A stretch of DNA of 9,711 nucleotides, taken from the NCBI GenBank assembly GCA_019454705.1, contig JACFNS010000021.1, positions 1 through 9,711 on the forward strand, written 5' to 3'. Origin of the DNA: Taibaiella sp. GTDB taxonomy: Bacteria > Bacteroidota > Bacteroidia > Chitinophagales > Chitinophagaceae. The position numbers and the translations under genes are program-made. Shown piece by piece: positions 6,631-9,711 of this stretch; the stretch's first letter is position 1; each line of letters opens with the position of its first letter. The notes under the pieces were generated by a model. That model did no database searches. It saw only the letters and a list, made by a program, of their open reading frames with translations, and was not told the DNA's origin.

Positions 6631-9393
6631 ATGAAAGACTTTTCTTACGTGATGAGTTCACACCCCTCTTATGTTGAATCACTGTATAATGATTTTCTTA
6701 AAGACCCGGCTTCTGTAGATGGTGAGTGGAAGAAATTTTTTGAAGGGTTCGATTTCGCAATATCCAAATCCAACGGGAACGGAGTTGCCGGCCATGCTGC
6801 AACCGGCGCCGAAAAATCGCCGGTAAGCAACGAACAGTTGTCTAAAGAGTTGGGGGTGTTTCGCCTGATACGAGCATACCGCAAGCGCGGGCACCTGGTA
6901 GCTACCACCAATCCCATCAGGCCACGTATAGACCGCAAACCACAATTGGACCTGAGCTACTTCGGGCTGAGCGATGCCGACCTGGAAACAACGTTCCAGA
7001 TAGGCGCATACCTGGGCATGGGCAATGCTAAATTGAAGGATATACTTGCCCGCGTGAAAAAGATATATGCCGGCAACGTAGGTATCGAGTACGCCTACAT
7101 CAACGACCAGAGCACCTGCGAGTGGATGGAGAAAGAATTCGAGAAGATGATGGAAACAGAATTGCCACTCGAAAAAAAGAAAAGAATACTGGAGAAACTG
7201 AATGAGGGTGTGATGTTCGAGGAGTTTCTTCACAAGAAATACATTGGCCAAAAGAGGTTTAGCCTGGAAGGTGGCGAAAGCACCATAGCAGCGTTAGATA
7301 CGTTCATCAACGCATCAGCAGAAACAGGAGTGCAGGAAGTAGTGATAGGTATGGCACACCGTGGCCGCCTGAACGTGCTAGCCAATACACTGAAAAAAAC
7401 CTACGAACAAATTTTCTCAGAGTTTGAAGGCTATATGCCGCCAGATACTACCATGGGCAGCGGTGATGTAAAGTATCACCTGGGTTTCCGTTCTACTATC
7501 CTCACCCCGTCGGGCAAAGAAGTAAATGTACAACTGGCTCCCAACCCATCACACCTGGAAGTAGTGGACCCTGTGGTTACCGGTTTTGCACGCGCCAAAG
7601 CGGATTCGATATACAACAGTGAATACGATAGTGTACTGCCCGTGCTGATACATGGCGATGCTGCGATAGCGGGCCAGGGGGTAGTATATGAACTGCTCCA
7701 GATGAGTAAACTGGAAGGTTATTACACAGGTGGCACGGTACATTTTGTCATCAACAACCAGATTGGTTTTACTACAGACTTTCATGATGCGCGCTCTGCC
7801 AACTATTGTACCAGCATAGCCTCCATGGTGCAGGCACCCGTACTGCATGTAAACGGCGATGACCCTGAAGCAGTAGTAAAGGCTTGTGAACTGGCCATAT
7901 TGTACAGGCAGAAATATCATGGAGATATTTTCATAGATATGGTTTGCTATCGCAAACACGGGCATAACGAAGGTGATGACCCGAGCTTTACACAGCCACG
8001 CCTGTACGACCTGATAAAGAAACATCACAACCCACGCGAAATATATACACAGCAGTTGATGGACAGCGGTGCTTCGGATATGCGGAAGCTGGCCGAGGAA
8101 ATGGAAAAACGCTATTGGGACGAACTGCAAAAGAAATTAGACGAAGTAAAAGAAAAACCCCTGCCCTACAAAATGCAGGAATCGGAAAAGGCCTGGAAAA
8201 CATTAAGACATTCTGAACCCGGAGACTTCGGCCATTCACCCAATACAGCCATTACTAAAAAGAAAGCTGAAGAACTTTTTAATAAGCTGATGGATATACC
8301 CGAAGGCCTCAAGCCTTTGCGTAAAATAAAGAAGCTGCTGGACGATAAAGTAAAACTGTATAAAGAAGAACAAAAACTGGACTGGGCGACAGGCGAACTA
8401 ATGGCGTATGCCAGCCTGGTAGATGAGGGCAAAACAGTGCGTATGAGCGGACAGGATGTGGAAAGAGGTACCTTCTCTCACCGCCACGCAGTGCTGCACG
8501 ATGAGAATACCAATGAAAATTACAACCGCCTCAGCAAAATCACTAACAACCCTGATGCATTTAAAGTGTACAACTCTTTGCTGAGCGAGTTTGCTGTATT
8601 GGGATTTGAATATGGTTACTCAATAGCAGATCCTAATGCACTTACTATATGGGAAGCACAGTTTGGCGACTTTGCTAATGGTTGCCAGACAGTAATAGAC
8701 CAGTACATTGTATCGGCCGAAACAAAATGGCGCAAGATGAGCGGTTTAGTGATGTTGTTGCCTCATGGTTATGAAGGACAAGGACCGGAGCACTCTTCTG
8801 CAAGACTGGAAAGGTTCTTACAACTTTGTGCAGAAGATAACATCATCGTTACCAACATTACTACAGCGGCCAACCTGTTCCATATGTTCCGCAGGCAACT
8901 GGCGTGGGATTTCCGCAAGCCGCTGGTCAACTTCTCCCCCAAAGCAAACCTGCGCCACCCCAGGTCATATTCACATATTGACGAATTCACTACCGGTGGT
9001 TTTAAAGAAGTGATAGACGACCCCAATATCAAAACAGCCGGCAAAGTGAAAAAAGTTTTGCTGTGCAGTGGCAAAGTGTACTTCGACCTGAGCGAGAAAC
9101 AGATGGCAGAAAACATTACCGATGTAGCCATCGTGCGCCTGGAGCAATTGTACCCCCTGCCCTATGAGCAACTGAACGAATTGAAGAAGAAATATAAAAA
9201 TGCAGAATGGATATGGGTACAGGAAGAGCCCCGCAATATGGGCGCCGCGGGCTACCTGTATATGAACCAGGAAAATTTCTCGGTAAGCAAATACATTACC
9301 CGCCCTGCCAGCGCAGCATCGGCCACAGGGTTTACCAAATATCACGCTAAGCAGCAGGAAGAACTGATTGTAAATAAAGCATTTGAAATATAA
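6631..9393 (+). CDS. sucA: 2-oxoglutarate dehydrogenase E1 component (thiamine diphosphate-dependent)
   Basis: E1 decarboxylates 2-oxoglutarate with thiamine diphosphate and passes the succinyl group to the lipoyl domain of E2 (SucB) in the TCA cycle; it acts in the cytoplasm. The 920 residues fit the family (E. coli SucA 933). The N-terminal E2-docking type segment SYVESLYNDFLKDP is at 13-26. Further motifs: RAYRKRGHL (81-89), MAHRGRLNVLAN (241-252), the diphosphate/Mg-binding region HGDAAIAGQG (341-350) with NNQIGFTT (375-382), HGHNEGDDP (443-451), GQDVERGTFSHRHAVLHD (607-624) and the transketolase-like C-terminal part with EAQFGDFANG (675-684) and HGYEGQGPEHSSAR (712-725). The ATG at 6631 gives the N-terminus MKDFSYV typical of relatives; the later ATG at 6652 would trim it. 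sucB is not the next gene, unlike in many genomes. The gene has its own promoter. Confidence 0.97.
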   Translation: MKDFSYVMSSHPSYVESLYNDFLKDPASVDGEWKKFFEGFDFAISKSNGNGVAGHAATGAEKSPVSNEQLSKELGVFRLIRAYRKRGHLVATTNPIRPRIDRKPQLDLSYFGLSDADLETTFQIGAYLGMGNAKLKDILARVKKIYAGNVGIEYAYINDQSTCEWMEKEFEKMMETELPLEKKKRILEKLNEGVMFEEFLHKKYIGQKRFSLEGGESTIAALDTFINASAETGVQEVVIGMAHRGRLNVLANTLKKTYEQIFSEFEGYMPPDTTMGSGDVKYHLGFRSTILTPSGKEVNVQLAPNPSHLEVVDPVVTGFARAKADSIYNSEYDSVLPVLIHGDAAIAGQGVVYELLQMSKLEGYYTGGTVHFVINNQIGFTTDFHDARSANYCTSIASMVQAPVLHVNGDDPEAVVKACELAILYRQKYHGDIFIDMVCYRKHGHNEGDDPSFTQPRLYDLIKKHHNPREIYTQQLMDSGASDMRKLAEEMEKRYWDELQKKLDEVKEKPLPYKMQESEKAWKTLRHSEPGDFGHSPNTAITKKKAEELFNKLMDIPEGLKPLRKIKKLLDDKVKLYKEEQKLDWATGELMAYASLVDEGKTVRMSGQDVERGTFSHRHAVLHDENTNENYNRLSKITNNPDAFKVYNSLLSEFAVLGFEYGYSIADPNALTIWEAQFGDFANGCQTVIDQYIVSAETKWRKMSGLVMLLPHGYEGQGPEHSSARLERFLQLCAEDNIIVTNITTAANLFHMFRRQLAWDFRKPLVNFSPKANLRHPRSYSHIDEFTTGGFKEVIDDPNIKTAGKVKKVLLCSGKVYFDLSEKQMAENITDVAIVRLEQLYPLPYEQLNELKKKYKNAEWIWVQEEPRNMGAAGYLYMNQENFSVSKYITRPASAASATGFTKYHAKQQEELIVNKAFEI

Positions 9394-9426
9394 AAATTTA
9401 ATAGTATCAATACTTACTGATATTGT

Positions 9427-9434
9427 TATTTTTG
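9427..9434 (+). promoter_or_regulatory. Candidate -7 box for the acyl carrier protein gene
   Basis: TATTTTTG fits TAnnTTTG and lies 17 bases before the ATG at 9452, so transcription would begin close to 9441. No convincing -33 element sits 19-21 bases upstream. A near-match, ATACTTTG (9439-9446), is an alternative. The 58-base gap after sucA contains no strong terminator, so read-through from sucA is also possible. Confidence 0.4.
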
Positions 9435-9451
9435 CCTGATACTTTGAAATT

Positions 9452-9709
9452 ATGGAAGAACTGAAAAATACGCTCAAACAGCAGATTATTGAATCGCTGA
9501 ACCTGGAAGGAATGAAACCATCTGATATAGATGATAACGCACCCTTGTTTGGCGAAGGGTTGGGATTGGACAGCATAGACTCACTGGAGCTGATGGTACT
9601 GCTGGAGCGTAACTACGGCATTAAAATAGAAGATGCCCGCGAAGGCCGTAAAGTATTGGAATCCGTGCAGTCAATGGCCGAATATATTCAGCAACATAGA
9701 ACTATATAA
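9452..9709 (+). CDS. Acyl carrier protein (phosphopantetheine-binding)
   Basis: This 85-residue protein carries acyl or polyketide chains as thioesters on a 4'-phosphopantetheine arm. The attachment site is visible as GLDSIDSLEL (37-46), with Ser41 the modified residue in the DS(I/L) motif. Helix I (about 3-18), the PSDIDDNAPLF loop and the acidic helix II/III region ERNYGIKIED follow the normal ACP fold, and the length is right. It is probably not the main fatty-acid AcpP: the sequence GEGLGLDSIDSLELMVLLE is of the type found, as far as I recall, in specialised Bacteroidetes acyl or aryl-polyene/flexirubin-type clusters, and no fabF directly follows within the window. The stop is TAA at 9707-9709, two bases before the edge, so partner genes would lie to the right. 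The ATG at 9452 has no clear Shine-Dalgarno sequence. Confidence 0.92.
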   Translation: MEELKNTLKQQIIESLNLEGMKPSDIDDNAPLFGEGLGLDSIDSLELMVLLERNYGIKIEDAREGRKVLESVQSMAEYIQQHRTI

Positions 9710-9711
9710 GC

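Noticed and set aside
7549..8130. - strand open frame of 193 codons opposite sucA
   Set aside because: It is antisense to the conserved E1 catalytic region; the translation is an aromatic and Cys-rich shadow.
9401..9434. Stem-loop 9401-9409 with 9418-9426 followed by a T-rich stretch, as a sucA terminator
   Set aside because: The stem is almost all A-T with two G-T pairs and would be unstable, and the T-rich stretch doubles as the candidate -7 box of the ACP gene. Too weak to list.
1..9711. Search for CRISPR arrays, tRNA/rRNA genes, insertion sequences and phage or defence genes
   Set aside because: I saw no regularly spaced repeats, cloverleaf-like segments, transposase or integrase frames, or terminal inverted repeats with target duplications.

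Overview
The window looks like an ordinary chromosomal stretch from a Bacteroidota (Bacteroidetes) bacterium, most likely of the Chitinophagaceae/Sphingobacteriia group. Three things point there. The outer-membrane protein matches the Bacteroidetes 'putative porin' family. Promoters of the phylum-specific type (-7 box TAnnTTTG) sit in front of several genes. Start codons have little or no Shine-Dalgarno sequence. Gene density is high and no mobile element, integrase, CRISPR array, tRNA or rRNA is visible.

Layout, left to right. (1) At 1-1787 on the + strand is a two-gene operon: an ABC ATPase cut by the left edge and its FtsX/MacB-type permease, overlapping by four bases (GTGA). (2) At 1788-1974 is a gap between convergent genes, holding a cluster of inverted repeats and the terminator of the next gene. 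(3) At 1975-3567 on the - strand is prfC, peptide chain release factor 3. (4) At 3568-3807 is a divergent intergenic region with a good promoter for the + strand gene. (5) At 3808-4371 is a two-helix membrane protein of unknown function. (6) At 4449-6464 is a secreted outer-membrane beta-barrel protein of the putative porin family, with a non-ATG start. (7) At 6465-6630 is a short regulatory gap with a terminator-like hairpin, a promoter and a perfect dyad. (8) At 6631-9393 is sucA, the E1 component of 2-oxoglutarate dehydrogenase. (9) At 9452-9709 is a stand-alone acyl carrier protein, probably the first gene of a lipid or polyketide-type cluster lying beyond the right edge.

Apart from the ABC operon the genes appear to be separate transcription units with their own promoters: translation termination (prfC), envelope (permease, membrane protein, porin), TCA cycle (sucA) and acyl-chain carrier (ACP). 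I see no sign of a new defence, mobile or biosynthetic system inside the window. The points most worth a second look are the ABC ATPase that lacks the switch (H-loop) histidine, the hairpin/direct-repeat cluster at 1831-1896, the porin start overlapped by a promoter box, the dyad at the likely sucA transcription start, and the ACP at the right edge.
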